A DNA stretch of 46,761 nucleotides from an uncultured Armatimonadota bacterium (GCA_903910385.1 CAIVZM010000072.1:1-46761); one strand, 5' to 3'; positions 1-8,114 are shown, counted from the stretch's first letter. A program made the numbers and translations. The notes: generated by a model not told the origin, from the sequence alone.

Positions 1-2
1 AG

Positions 3-311
3 ACCTGCGCTGCGCAGAATACATGGGTTGCGGTAGGGGCTATAGCGGGGCCGGTCCTGTCGGCAGGCCAGGGTTACTTCGCACCTTATGGCTTTCCTGG
101 CGAAAACAACACTGCCATCGTTTGGAATTCGGACAATACGGGGGCGTTCGCATGCACGCAGTTTGCCGCGCCTTACGCCATGACGCTGAATAAAGCGGGT
201 GTCATTCTCGGCACAGGTCCGGGGGCAGGGAAGGGCCTGATAATCGGGTACATGGACGCTAACATGAATACGCTCCTTCCGCCGCTTCAAAAGCGTTCTT
301 GGCATAGGTGA
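3..311 (+). CDS. Partial ORF, virion/surface-like fragment
   Basis: An open frame enters from the left edge and runs 102 codons to a TGA at 309-311. It is rich in Gly, Ala, Asn and aromatic residues. Around residues 55-88 it has a segment (QFAAPYAMTLNKAG, then GLIIGYMDAN) resembling the beta-sandwich pattern of many phage-tail-like or surface proteins (a short LPF-type strand followed later by a YDxNGN-type turn). That resemblance is from memory and I name no family. The last ~14 residues lie antisense to the 3' end of the dehydrogenase gene and are probably read-through past a junction near 268-277. The fragment may belong to a different locus from the rest of the window. Confidence 0.3.
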   Translation, partial: TCAAQNTWVAVGAIAGPVLSAGQGYFAPYGFPGENNTAIVWNSDNTGAFACTQFAAPYAMTLNKAGVILGTGPGAGKGLIIGYMDANMNTLLPPLQKRSWHR

Positions 312-1398
312 TATTCGGGAAGTATTTCTTGGCATTTTCGATAGCAATGGGGTCATAGGCGACAACAGTCGCGCCGCCCTCGGTCAGCGCCTTGATCACA
401 TCCAGACTCTTGGCGTCGCGCATATCGTCCGTGTTCGCCTTGAACGCCAGTCCCAGGACGGCGACCTTTTTACCGTTGAATCCGCCCAGCGCCTTTTCCA
501 TACGGTTGATAAAGCGCTGAGGCTGAAGATCATTGGTCTCGATGGTTGCGGCAAGCAGCGGGAACTCATAACCGACAGAGCGGGCGGTATGTAAAAGTGA
601 GGAGGAGTCTTTGGGGAAGCACGATCCGCCATAGCCCAGACCGGCGTTCAGGAAGGCGTGACCGATGCGGTGATCCAGTCCCATTCCCTTGACAACCTGA
701 GTGATATCTGCCTCTACTTCGTCGCAAATATTAGCGACCGCGTTCGCGAAAGAAATTTTCATCGCCAGAAAGGCATTGGAAGCGTACTTGATCATTTCCG
801 CTGAGGCGACATCGGTGATAATCATCGGGCGCTCCAGCGGAGCGTAGAGTTCCAGAATCTTCATCGCGACGATCTGGTTCGGGGCGCCGATAACGATGCG
901 GTCAGGATGCAGGGTATCCTGAATCGCTGAGCCTTCCCGCAGGAATTCGGGGTTCGAGACAACATCGAAATCCACATTGCGGCGCCGGTTCGTCTCGATA
1001 ACGTTACGCACAAAGTTACCCGTGCCAACCGGGACGGTGGACTTATTCACGATGACCTTGTAGCGATCCATCGCTGCGGCGACGCCTCGCGCCGCGCTTT
1101 CAACCTGTGACATATCGGTCGAACCATCGTCTTTAGGTGGCGTTCCCACACAGATAAAGACGACATCCGATTTTCGGACTGCCATTTCCAGGTCAGAGGT
1201 GAAGTTCAGGCGACCTTCATCCGCATTTCGGGCGACCATCTCTTCAAGTCCCGGTTCGTAAATGGGCATGACGCCCGCACGAAGCAACGCGACCTTTTCT
1301 TCGTTTTTGTCTACGCACGTGACCTCATTACCCAGGTCCGCAAAGACAACGCCCGTCACAAGACCTACATAACCTGTACCAATGACACAGATATTCAT
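259..1398 (-). CDS. ugd: UDP-glucose 6-dehydrogenase, C-terminally truncated
   Basis: This enzyme oxidises UDP-glucose to UDP-glucuronate with NAD+ for surface polysaccharide precursors, in the cytoplasm. The start ATG at 1398 opens directly on the Rossmann glycine motif (GTGYVG, residues 7-12) and has an AGGA ribosome site ~11 nt upstream; the open frame upstream of it has no family signal. NPEFLREG (149-156), the catalytic-domain Lys204 (MIKYASNAF) and the catalytic Cys260 in GYGGSCFPKD are present, as is the start of the UDP-binding domain (VLGLAFKANTDDMRDAKS). The protein then stops at 379 residues, just after AAEGA, with YSC and TAG. Family members are about 430-450 long, so roughly the last 55-65 residues of the UDP-binding domain are missing. 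The loss coincides with unrelated sequence at 1-275. The truncated enzyme is probably inactive, or the junction is an assembly artefact. Confidence 0.85.
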   Translation of the reverse strand: MNICVIGTGYVGLVTGVVFADLGNEVTCVDKNEEKVALLRAGVMPIYEPGLEEMVARNADEGRLNFTSDLEMAVRKSDVVFICVGTPPKDDGSTDMSQVESAARGVAAAMDRYKVIVNKSTVPVGTGNFVRNVIETNRRRNVDFDVVSNPEFLREGSAIQDTLHPDRIVIGAPNQIVAMKILELYAPLERPMIITDVASAEMIKYASNAFLAMKISFANAVANICDEVEADITQVVKGMGLDHRIGHAFLNAGLGYGGSCFPKDSSSLLHTARSVGYEFPLLAATIETNDLQPQRFINRMEKALGGFNGKKVAVLGLAFKANTDDMRDAKSLDVIKALTEGGATVVAYDPIAIENAKKYFPNITYAKNAFEAAEGAYSC

Positions 1399-1528
1399 GC
1401 TAAAATTTTCCTTTCGGAGAGGAGATGCGGCCAGAAGGGGAAAGAGGGTTCGAGAAAATTTCTGGCCGACAATATTAACGAATCGTGAACTACTGATCTC
1501 AGAGCAAGTGAATGACGCTTCTCCACAA

Positions 1529-2530
1529 TTACGGAAAAAGGCTCGCAATTTCCTCACGCGATGCGGTGACAACGCCTACTTTTCGCACTACAGCCCCACC
1601 GGAAGCGTTCCCAAGCGCGATTGCATCCTTTACCGAAGCGCCGGAAGCGAGCGCCAGAGTCAGAGCGGCGATAGTGGAATCGCCCGCTCCCGTCCCATCA
1701 AAAACCTCAACGCGGTGTGCGGGCATATCCGTATAAATATCCCCATTATGAAAGACAGTTAAACCTTCTCCACCCCGCGTGACCAAAAGATTCTTGACAG
1801 CGAGCGCGGCGCGAAGGCGCGTTCCCGCTTCGTGGAATGTCTGAGCGTCCGCCGATTCGAAGGGATCATTTCCCGGCAGCGCATACGCGAGAGCCGTCTG
1901 GTCAGCCTCAGTACGGTTGAACTGCGCGACATCGATTCCCTCATAGAACTTTGCGGAAGCGGGCTTGGGGTTCGCCGTAATGACAATGCCCTTTTCCTGA
2001 CCCGCTAAAGTCAGAGAGCGAACCGTATCCCGACTGAGAACGCCTTTCAGGTAATCGGAAAACAAAATAGCGTCGCACTTCTCCAGCAGTCGGGTCGCGC
2101 TCTGAACTAAACGGGATGCCGTAAAGTCCGGCAACGGGTCGCGTTTCTCCCGATCCACCCGTACTAACTGCTGGGTTCCGGCGACGATTCGGGTTTTCTG
2201 GGTCGTAGGGCGGTCATAGGTCGCGATTACCGCAGATATGTCCGCTCCCATTATACCCAATTTTTCCTTCAATCGTTCACCGGTGGAATCATTACCGATT
2301 ACGCCTGCAACCATGACCTCTGCGCCGAGTGTCAGTAGTTGCGCGGCGACATTCGCCGCTCCGCCAGGAACAAAAGATTCCCGCACCATATCCAGCACCA
2401 GAACGGGCGCTTCCGGGGAAACGCGGGACACGTTACCCCAAATATACTCGTCCGCCATCAAATCGCCGACCACAAGGACTCTTTTACCTTCGAACCGGGA
2501 CAGTATCTCTTCAGCCTGTTTTCGCGTCAT
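1529..2530 (-). CDS. hldA: D-glycero-beta-D-manno-heptose-7-phosphate kinase
   Basis: PfkB-family sugar kinase of the RfaE/HldE N-terminal type, which phosphorylates heptose 7-phosphate at C1 on the way to ADP-heptose for lipopolysaccharide. Of 333 residues, the N-terminal glycine signature PGGAANVA lies at 55-62. The C-terminal ATP/anion-hole motif DGTGAGD lies at 278-284, with Asp284 the expected catalytic base. The opening RFEGKRVLVVGDLMADEY is typical of this subgroup. There is no cytidylyltransferase domain after residue 333, so this is the kinase-only form and the HldC partner must be elsewhere. I chose ATG 2530 over the upstream GTG (2575) because conserved sequence starts there and a TAAAAT box lies only 7 nt upstream. 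The truncated dehydrogenase follows 130 nt downstream. Alternative: another PfkB kinase, less likely given the RfaE-type motifs. Confidence 0.85.
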   Translation of the reverse strand: MTRKQAEEILSRFEGKRVLVVGDLMADEYIWGNVSRVSPEAPVLVLDMVRESFVPGGAANVAAQLLTLGAEVMVAGVIGNDSTGERLKEKLGIMGADISAVIATYDRPTTQKTRIVAGTQQLVRVDREKRDPLPDFTASRLVQSATRLLEKCDAILFSDYLKGVLSRDTVRSLTLAGQEKGIVITANPKPASAKFYEGIDVAQFNRTEADQTALAYALPGNDPFESADAQTFHEAGTRLRAALAVKNLLVTRGGEGLTVFHNGDIYTDMPAHRVEVFDGTGAGDSTIAALTLALASGASVKDAIALGNASGGAVVRKVGVVTASREEIASLFP

Positions 2531-2537
2531 CGGCGGT

Positions 2538-2543
2538 ATTTTA
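2538..2543 (-). promoter_or_regulatory. -10 box abutting hldA start
   Basis: TAAAAT on the minus strand, separated from the hldA ATG by 7 nt. No Shine-Dalgarno sequence lies between. Transcription would begin at or within about 1 nt of the start codon, so the mRNA is likely leaderless. No good -35 is visible. Confidence 0.4.
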
Positions 2544-2628
2544 TCGCATGGACGCCTGTATTCCTGCCATCGCACCTCAGAGGGTCGGCTACGAAGGCGA
2601 TTACTGGGCGCAGGACGGGGAATTAGGA

Positions 2629-2634
2629 TAAAAT
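2629..2634 (+). promoter_or_regulatory. -10 box abutting prfA start
   Basis: TAAAAT 9 nt before the prfA ATG at 2644, divergent from the matching box of hldA. There is no ribosome site in the 9-nt gap, which fits a leaderless or very short-leader mRNA. No convincing -35 is seen. Confidence 0.4.
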
Positions 2635-2643
2635 CCTTGCGCT

Positions 2644-3702
2644 ATGTTTGAGAAGTTAGAGGAAGTCGAAAAACGTTTTGATTCGCTGGCGGCGCAAATG
2701 TACGATCCCAACACAGATTCGGGATCGTATCGGGATATTGCGCGGGAGCACTCCGCTCTGACGCCCTTGATTGAAAAATACCGGGAGTATAAACGTATCC
2801 GGCAGGCAATCGCGGACGCGGAAGAAATGGCTTCCGATCCGGAAATGCGCGAACTCGCTCAGGCGGAGATTGACGAACTCAAGCCCCGATTGCCTGATCT
2901 GGAGCGTGATCTTAAAATCATGCTTCTGCCCAAAGACCCGGCGGACGACAAGGACGTCATCATGGAATTTCGCCCCGGAACCGGCGGCGATGAAGCGGAA
3001 TTATTCACTGGCGAGTTGCTACGAATGTACATGCGCTACGCCGAGCGACGCGGTTGGCGTCCGGAACTGATCGCGATTCAGGAAACGGGTATCGGCGGCG
3101 TCAAGGATGCGCAACTCTCGATCCATGGTCAGGGAGCCTATTCACAGTTGAAGTTCGAGGGAGGCGTCCACCGGGTGCAACGCGTTCCTGCCACGGAATC
3201 CGGCGGTAGGATTCATACTTCCACTTCCACAGTTGCGGTCATGCCCGAAGTCGAAGAGGTCGAAGTTCATATTGACCCCAAAGACCTGGAGATGGACTAT
3301 TACCTCTCCGGCGGCGCGGGCGGGCAGAATGTCCAGAAGAACGAAACGGCGGTTCGCATCAAGCATAAACCTACTGGTCTGGTAGTCGCCTGTCAGGATC
3401 AACGTTCCCAGTTGCAGAACCGGGAACAGGCGCTACGCGTCCTCCGATCCCGCCTTTATGAACTGGAAGTCGAAAAGCAACGAAACAGCGAAGCGGCGGG
3501 GCGACGTCTACAGGTCGGTTCCGGAGACCGTTCCGACAAAATCCGCACCTACAACTTCAAAGATGACCGCGTCACCGATCATCGTATCGGGTTGACCATT
3601 CACGGTCTGCCGACGATTCTGGCAGGCGATATTCAGCACGTTATCGATTCGCTGGTGACTATCGATCAGGCGGATAAACTGGGTGAGGGCGAGGCGGATT
3701 AA
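2644..3702 (+). CDS. prfA: Peptide chain release factor 1
   Basis: RF1 reads UAA and UAG in the ribosomal A site and triggers hydrolysis of peptidyl-tRNA. At 352 residues it matches the family. The codon-recognition tripeptide PAT (182-184, in RVPATESGGRIHTS) identifies RF1 rather than RF2. The catalytic GGQ is at 226-228. The residues after it read NVQKNETAVR rather than the commoner HVNTTDSAVR, a variant shared in part with cyanobacterial-type RF1. The glutamine of GGQ is the usual target of a PrmC methyltransferase, which is not in this window. The gene stands alone: hldA diverges upstream and nuiA converges downstream across a hairpin. The start ATG has no ribosome site but a TAAAAT box 9 nt upstream. 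Confidence 0.96.
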   Translation: MFEKLEEVEKRFDSLAAQMYDPNTDSGSYRDIAREHSALTPLIEKYREYKRIRQAIADAEEMASDPEMRELAQAEIDELKPRLPDLERDLKIMLLPKDPADDKDVIMEFRPGTGGDEAELFTGELLRMYMRYAERRGWRPELIAIQETGIGGVKDAQLSIHGQGAYSQLKFEGGVHRVQRVPATESGGRIHTSTSTVAVMPEVEEVEVHIDPKDLEMDYYLSGGAGGQNVQKNETAVRIKHKPTGLVVACQDQRSQLQNREQALRVLRSRLYELEVEKQRNSEAAGRRLQVGSGDRSDKIRTYNFKDDRVTDHRIGLTIHGLPTILAGDIQHVIDSLVTIDQADKLGEGEAD

Positions 3703-3710
3703 AAGCGCAG

Positions 3711-3741
3711 GCGGGTAGTGGAATCAGGTTTCCACTACCGC
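3711..3741. terminator. Hairpin between convergent prfA and nuiA
   Basis: A 9-bp perfect stem (GTAGTGGAA / TTCCACTAC) with a further GC-rich extension and a 5-nt loop lies between the two converging genes. It includes the last codons and the stop of nuiA. On the minus strand it is followed by GCGCTTTTAAT, a short T run; on the plus strand there is no T tract. It is probably a weak terminator or 3'-end stabiliser serving nuiA, perhaps with Rho. Confidence 0.45.
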
Positions 3742-4197
3742 CGTCTTGATGCCAGACCATGTCCCTGAGGAGTCCCTACCCACGATATAGACGGGGATTT
3801 CCGGGTCGCCTTCGATGCGGAACGCCTCCGGATTTGTCAGATTTTCCCGAATCGCCTGAACCAGAGCGGTGAATTTCGCGCAGGTCTCTTTTTCGTCATC
3901 TCCCCACCAGTCTTTAGGCTGGGTCATCGGAGCGAAAAATTCTTCCACGGTAATCGTCTTGACCAGTGTCGGGTCTTTGGGTTGCAGGGCGTTCAGTAAG
4001 GCGTCATGAGCGCAGGAGGCGTCGCCCGTCTTTTTCCCGCTCCAGGAAAATGCTTTTATCGGTCGGTCGCTTTCGCTCATCATCAACAGACCATGCGCTA
4101 CATCATTGAGCGTATCCCGAACGGAGGCTTTTTCGGAAGTATTCTCCTTCTCCGAAGCGGATTGTTGGGCTTTCTGTATCGCACTGGCAGCATTCAT
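3724..4197 (-). CDS. nuiA: NuiA-type nuclease A inhibitor
   Basis: A 157-residue protein that aligns by eye with the Nostoc nuclease inhibitor NuiA along its last ~130 residues. Shared blocks are GLLMMSESDRP near the start, PKDWWGDDE in the middle, KFTALVQAIRENLTNPEAFR, then VYIVG and the closing GIKTAVVET. The free C-terminal Glu-Thr is notable because the terminal threonine of Nostoc NuiA reaches the catalytic metal of NucA. No signal peptide: it should stay in the cytoplasm and neutralise unexported nuclease. The first ~28 residues (Ala, Glu, Ser, Lys rich) are an added tail. ATG 4197 overlaps the nucA stop by one base (TGATG), and a GGAGG site sits six nt upstream inside the last nucA codons. 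This is clear translational coupling. The Nostoc residue roles are from memory of its structure. Confidence 0.85.
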   Translation of the reverse strand: MNAASAIQKAQQSASEKENTSEKASVRDTLNDVAHGLLMMSESDRPIKAFSWSGKKTGDASCAHDALLNALQPKDPTLVKTITVEEFFAPMTQPKDWWGDDEKETCAKFTALVQAIRENLTNPEAFRIEGDPEIPVYIVGRDSSGTWSGIKTAVVET

Positions 4198-5171
4198 CAA
4201 AAACCTCCGAAGGCGTTACTGGTTTTGCTACGCGATTTACGTGGGCGTTTGGCTTCGTGATTCTTCGCCTCCGGGTCTAGTTTCGTACGTAACGCGGCGG
4301 CGACAGGCGCGGGTAACGCCGTGAAAAATTTCAGATTCGTATCTCGCTCAATCTTCTCCGGGGTTGTCACAAATCCCTGCCAGCGTTCCTTACTGATCGT
4401 GCTGATATTGGGCATTTCCACCGCAACTACCCGTGCGGCGGCGGTGATAACACCCCCCACCGGAACAATGACGGCGATTTTCCAACCAAAATCGGGAACG
4501 GCTATTTCCGTTCGCCCAATACGCTTGAAGTTCTGGTCACGGAATCCGTGCCCGCAAATAATGTAGACATCCATACCGCTTTGCGCCTGCGAACGGCAAT
4601 ATTCTTCCAGATATTGCCAGGGTCCTGCGTTCATGCCATGCGCCTGAGGCGTGATATTGATCATCGTGAAGACGGCGTCATTATCCTCGGGGGTGGCGCT
4701 ACGATCTTTACTGGGGCAATTATGCCCCCGATCATAGCCAGAACGCGTATAATCCGCAGGCGTGACCCGTGTATACCCTGAAGGTAACTCCGGATCGGGG
4801 GAAAATTGCCCGCGAGACACATTCCCGATATCTTCTGCACGCAAGCGCCACGATACCCAGTTGGGAAAGCGGAGCGCATCATTATACGAAAGAGCAAACT
4901 GGGGGCGCACTACCAGGTACTTTGAGGAACTTGCCGGGTTACCATTGGCATTGTCGGGATTGCCCAGCTTCATTTGCTCTGGCGCAGCGCTTTCCGGCAT
5001 CGCAACGCCGGAAGGTTGACGATTTGGATTCTGGCTTGGGCCGGGAGGAGGAGGAGGCGTCGCATTGACTGTCACGGGTCCGGATATTAGGCTGCCGGGT
5101 TGTTCCGATGCATTACGACATCCAGTAAAGAGCGTAAACAAGCAACAAGCCGCCAGAGGCAAAAGCTTCAT
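4197..5171 (-). CDS. nucA: NucA-type exported DNA/RNA non-specific nuclease
   Basis: A sugar-non-specific beta-beta-alpha-metal endonuclease. The DRGH motif is at 147-150, with His150 the expected general base. NITPQ (172-176), N181 and the acidic LEEY helix (188-191) supply the metal asparagine and neighbouring residues in family order. The start at ATG 5171 gives a textbook lipoprotein signal (MKLLPLAACCLFTLFTGC, lipobox Cys18). An upstream GTG (5225) would only add 18 residues without signal character. Residues 19-82 form a Pro/Asn/Ser-rich linker, and the nuclease domain spans about 84-300, ending in a Lys/Arg-rich tail. The mature protein should be membrane-anchored outside the cytoplasm and degrade nucleic acid for nutrition, biofilm control or competition. 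Its inhibitor gene follows with a one-base overlap. Confidence 0.87.
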   Translation of the reverse strand: MKLLPLAACCLFTLFTGCRNASEQPGSLISGPVTVNATPPPPPGPSQNPNRQPSGVAMPESAAPEQMKLGNPDNANGNPASSSKYLVVRPQFALSYNDALRFPNWVSWRLRAEDIGNVSRGQFSPDPELPSGYTRVTPADYTRSGYDRGHNCPSKDRSATPEDNDAVFTMINITPQAHGMNAGPWQYLEEYCRSQAQSGMDVYIICGHGFRDQNFKRIGRTEIAVPDFGWKIAVIVPVGGVITAAARVVAVEMPNISTISKERWQGFVTTPEKIERDTNLKFFTALPAPVAAALRTKLDPEAKNHEAKRPRKSRSKTSNAFGGF

Positions 5172-5372
5172 TGCTAATGCCGATGGTCTCTCCCCCCGTA
5201 GTACCGCATAAAAAGTGGCGAACACGCTTCTAATTTCTCGGTACGACGATCAGATTCCTGCACTGTCAAAATCTAACGGACTACGACACAGGCAATGAAG
5301 GAGAACACAGGAACGACTCGTTGAAGGAAACATCCCCTGCTACGTCCAAAGACAGTGTGAAGGAATAATAAC

Positions 5373-6542
5373 GTGGAAATAGTCGCACCGCGTCGCGCCG
5401 CCATCTGGACGCACGCATTGACCGCTGCAGGTATTTTCGGGATGACCGCCGCCCTTGCTCTGGTAACGCCTATGAATGCTGAAGCTCAAAATAATAACGC
5501 GCCCTCTAAGTTGTTTTACGTGGGAACATACTCTCCCGCTGAAGCGGCAGGAATTTATGTATTCCGTCTGGATGACACGACCGGGTCTATCCAATTGGTT
5601 GGGTCTGTCGCCGGTATCGAAAACCCTTCTTTTCTGGCTTTTTCGACCGATAGAACCAAATTGTATTCCGTGAGTGAAACGTCCAACGGTGGCATCGCCT
5701 CATTCAAAATAGACCCGGAAACAAAGTTGCCAGTCTTGGTGAATAAGGAATCGTCCAAAGGTTCCTATCCGTGCCACCTGAGTGTGGACAAGACGGGCAA
5801 GATGCTGGTCGTGGCGAATTATGGCGATGGCGTCATCGCTTCATACCCGTTGAATTCCGATGGACAGATCGGGCCTGCCGCTTCGGTCATTAAGCAGGCG
5901 GGTACCGGGCCGAACAAAGCGAGGCAAGAAGGACCGCACGCGCACTTCGCTACCTTCGATACTGCAGGAACGCGGGTCTTTACCTGCGATCTGGGCGCAG
6001 ACAAAATCTTTATGTATCAGGCGACGCCGCTGGCAGGAACGCTCGCGCCGACGAAGCCAGCATTCGGCAGTGTGGTTCCTGGTTCCGGCCCCCGCCACCT
6101 GGTTTTCGATGCGACAGGTCGATACGCCTATGTTCTGAATGAAATGACCGCTACAGTCACCATATTCCGCTACGACCACCAAAGCGGCTTCTCTTCCCGA
6201 CAGAACGTATCCGCGTTACCGGCGGACTATAACGGCGAAAATTCCGGCGCAGAAATTGTCATGCATCCATCAGGCCGCTATCTTTTCACCTCGAACCGGG
6301 GGCATGATACGGTCGCCGTCTTCGCAATCAGTAAAGTGGATGGCAAGTTGATGCTCAAAGGTCATATTCCGGTGGGCAAAACGCCGCGCGGATTCGCCAT
6401 TGACCCAACCGGTCGCTGGCTGGTTATCGCCGGGCAGGACGATGGCTCTGTCCGTGTCTTCAAGTTTGATGCTGAGACCGGCAAGGCGACGGACACCACA
6501 TTCACAGCGACAATCTCGAAACCGGTTTGCGTCCTTTTCTAA
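5373..6542 (+). CDS. Exported 6-phosphogluconolactonase-type beta-propeller lactonase
   Basis: A 389-residue protein of the lactonase family (YbhE/Pgl-like seven-bladed propeller). It starts at GTG 5373 behind an AAGGA site 9 nt upstream. Residues 1-38 form a long Sec signal ending in AEA-Q. The propeller begins at LFYVGTYSPAEAAGIYVFRLD and repeats blades such as GPRHLVFDATGRYAYVLNE and FAIDPTGRWLVIAGQ. GPHAHFATFD and GAEIVMHPSGRYLFTSNRG are typical active-cavity strands. Cytosolic YbhE hydrolyses 6-phosphogluconolactone. An exported member cannot see that substrate, so it may act on other sugar lactones or as a muconate-cyclase-like enzyme; the substrate is not predictable. Its upstream intergenic region is shared with divergent nucA, and a strong terminator follows. 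Confidence 0.85.
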   Translation: MEIVAPRRAAIWTHALTAAGIFGMTAALALVTPMNAEAQNNNAPSKLFYVGTYSPAEAAGIYVFRLDDTTGSIQLVGSVAGIENPSFLAFSTDRTKLYSVSETSNGGIASFKIDPETKLPVLVNKESSKGSYPCHLSVDKTGKMLVVANYGDGVIASYPLNSDGQIGPAASVIKQAGTGPNKARQEGPHAHFATFDTAGTRVFTCDLGADKIFMYQATPLAGTLAPTKPAFGSVVPGSGPRHLVFDATGRYAYVLNEMTATVTIFRYDHQSGFSSRQNVSALPADYNGENSGAEIVMHPSGRYLFTSNRGHDTVAVFAISKVDGKLMLKGHIPVGKTPRGFAIDPTGRWLVIAGQDDGSVRVFKFDAETGKATDTTFTATISKPVCVLF

Positions 6543-6562
6543 GCGCAAGCCAACAAAAAACC

Positions 6563-6598
6563 CTCCGGGCGGCAACGTTGCCGCGCCGGAGATTTTTT
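6563..6598. terminator. Bidirectional Rho-independent terminator
   Basis: A GC-rich stem running CTCCGG...CCGGAG, with the inner palindrome CGGCAACGTTGCCG, is followed by ATTTTTT on the plus strand. It is preceded by AAAAAA, which gives a U tract in the minus direction. It ends the lactonase gene and the convergent esterase operon. Confidence 0.88.
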
Positions 6599-6624
6599 AA
6601 CTGTTCATGTAACCAAGAATCATC

Positions 6625-7353
6625 TTACAGATATAAACGCGCCATCTGACGCCAGTAGCGTGAGCGATGCGCCTCACCATGCCATACGGACAGATGATGC
6701 CAGATATCCTTCGACCAGAGAATGTCCGAAAACTCCCGATTGTTGGGAAGAAAGACATCATGTTCGCCCACTGCGAACGTAATATCCAGTTTCCGTATGT
6801 CTCTCAGTAGTTCCGAGTCTTCCAGACGCGGAATATAATGACTCGGTGTGTTATAGTACACCTTCTCGTCGTAGAAACCATCGAACAGATCCCGGAAAGA
6901 ACCGATAGGAATCGTCAGATCGTATCTGCCGGACAACGCCACCACTTTTCCAAAAGTCACCGGATTTCTGAGCGTGATATTCATCGCATGAAACGCCCCC
7001 ATGCTACAGCCGAATGTAATGACAAAAGGGTTATCGTTCAGCATCTCGGAAAAAGGCAGCAGTTCATATAGAACATAGGTCTCATACTCCTGATGACGGA
7101 TCAATCGCTCTTCCGGGGTTTTATGGGTTGCATACAGCGCTTCGCCGTCCACACTATCGAGGCAGAATACCTGCAGATACCCCGCTTCGATTTTGTCGCG
7201 CAGGGACTCGATAATGCGCCAGTTTTCGTAATCGAAAAACCTGCCTTCCCGTGTCGGGAAGGTGATGACACGCGCCCCGGTATGACCGAATACCAGAAAC
7301 TCTATGTCTTTTCTGAGAGCGTCACTGCGCCATTTGTAATATTCGCGCTTCAC
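6625..7353 (-). CDS. Putative alpha/beta-hydrolase esterase
   Basis: A 242-residue serine hydrolase of the putative-esterase (esterase D/PHB-depolymerase-like) group. The nucleophile elbow GCSMG (Ser117) follows the strand NPFVITF. The expected acid is Asp199 in VGEHDVFLPNN and the histidine is His229 in WHGEAHRSRYW. There is no signal peptide, so it is cytoplasmic. I start at GTG 7353, which has an AGGGGG site four to five nt upstream; a TTG three bases earlier would sit too close to that site. It lies 42 nt downstream of the SGNH hydrolase gene on the same strand, so the two probably form an operon for ester or acetyl removal, perhaps from glycans. The substrate is unknown. Confidence 0.8.
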   Translation of the reverse strand: MKREYYKWRSDALRKDIEFLVFGHTGARVITFPTREGRFFDYENWRIIESLRDKIEAGYLQVFCLDSVDGEALYATHKTPEERLIRHQEYETYVLYELLPFSEMLNDNPFVITFGCSMGAFHAMNITLRNPVTFGKVVALSGRYDLTIPIGSFRDLFDGFYDEKVYYNTPSHYIPRLEDSELLRDIRKLDITFAVGEHDVFLPNNREFSDILWSKDIWHHLSVWHGEAHRSRYWRQMARLYL

Positions 7354-7395
7354 CAATCCCCCTTTTGTGCGGGCGTATAAAATTGAAGTGACACA

Positions 7396-7998
7396 TCAAA
7401 AACCGATATCGCGACGGTGTACAGAAATAATCTGCCACCAGACACGATAGCCATCACGGGTCATATGAATCCCGTCCTCCGCCCACAACTCGCGGCGGGG
7501 ACGACCGTTATCGTTGAGCATTGGGGTATAGACATCAATGAAATGACTTTGTGGTCGTTTTGCAATTTCCCCGGCGATCCGTCCGTTGACCTCCTTGATA
7601 CGGTCAATGAAAGACCAGCGATTGGGGGATGGCTTGATCGAGAGGTAAACAAAGGGAATGTCGCCGGGCAGCGCTGCAACTTTCCCATGCAGTAGGTTGA
7701 AGTCCGTCATAATTTGATCCGGAGAGCGCCCGTCTCCGATATCATTCTCTCCGACGTAGCAGACCATAGCGCCGGGTTGACAGGGCGGCACCAGAGCGTC
7801 AAAGTAGAAAACGCAGGAACCGAGGGTCGAACCGCCGAAGCCCAGGTTTATCAAAGTCATATCCGGGAAGTCTTCCGGGAGCGACTCCCAGAGGCGAATG
7901 GAAGAACTGCCATAAAACGCCGTCACTCCCAGAGGAGGAGGATTTTCCTCACGACACTTTACCAGAATCGCTACTTCTTCTGAAAACCATTCATACAC
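7396..7998 (-). CDS. SGNH/GDSL-family hydrolase
   Basis: A 200-residue SGNH hydrolase. The four blocks are in order: Ser in FYGSSSIRLW (block I), Gly in NLGFGGSTL (II), Asn in YVGENDIGDG (III) and the Asp-His pair in AEDGIHMTRDGY (V). GDSL-like proteins of this size usually deacylate or deacetylate sugars and lipids. There is no signal peptide. The GTG start at 7998 has no ribosome site, but a perfect TATAAT lies 6 nt upstream, so this is probably a leaderless transcript. The esterase gene follows 42 nt downstream, suggesting joint action on related esters. Confidence 0.85.
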   Translation of the reverse strand: MYEWFSEEVAILVKCREENPPPLGVTAFYGSSSIRLWESLPEDFPDMTLINLGFGGSTLGSCVFYFDALVPPCQPGAMVCYVGENDIGDGRSPDQIMTDFNLLHGKVAALPGDIPFVYLSIKPSPNRWSFIDRIKEVNGRIAGEIAKRPQSHFIDVYTPMLNDNGRPRRELWAEDGIHMTRDGYRVWWQIISVHRRDIGF

Positions 7999-8004
7999 AT
8001 CCCG

Positions 8005-8010
8005 ATTATA
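8005..8010 (-). promoter_or_regulatory. Consensus -10 box of SGNH/esterase operon
   Basis: TATAAT on the minus strand, 6 nt before the GTG start at 7998. The transcription start is expected to coincide with that GTG. It is divergent from the equally placed sbcD box about 95 bp away. No strong -35 is visible. Confidence 0.55.
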
Positions 8011-8103
8011 GCAGGAAATGCCCTGAGGCTGTTAGACGACATAAGAGGATGTCTTTCCCTTTCTGACAGGACAATATGGCGAACGCCCGTATTCTCTCTG
8101 TGT

Positions 8104-8109
8104 TATAAT
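8104..8109 (+). promoter_or_regulatory. Extended -10 promoter of sbcD, leaderless
   Basis: TGTTATAAT is a perfect extended -10 element (TGnTATAAT). The hexamer ends 5 nt before the sbcD GTG at 8115, so the start codon falls at the expected +1. There is no Shine-Dalgarno sequence. This is the best single example of the leaderless pattern in the window. Confidence 0.6.
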
Positions 8110-8114
8110 ATAGC

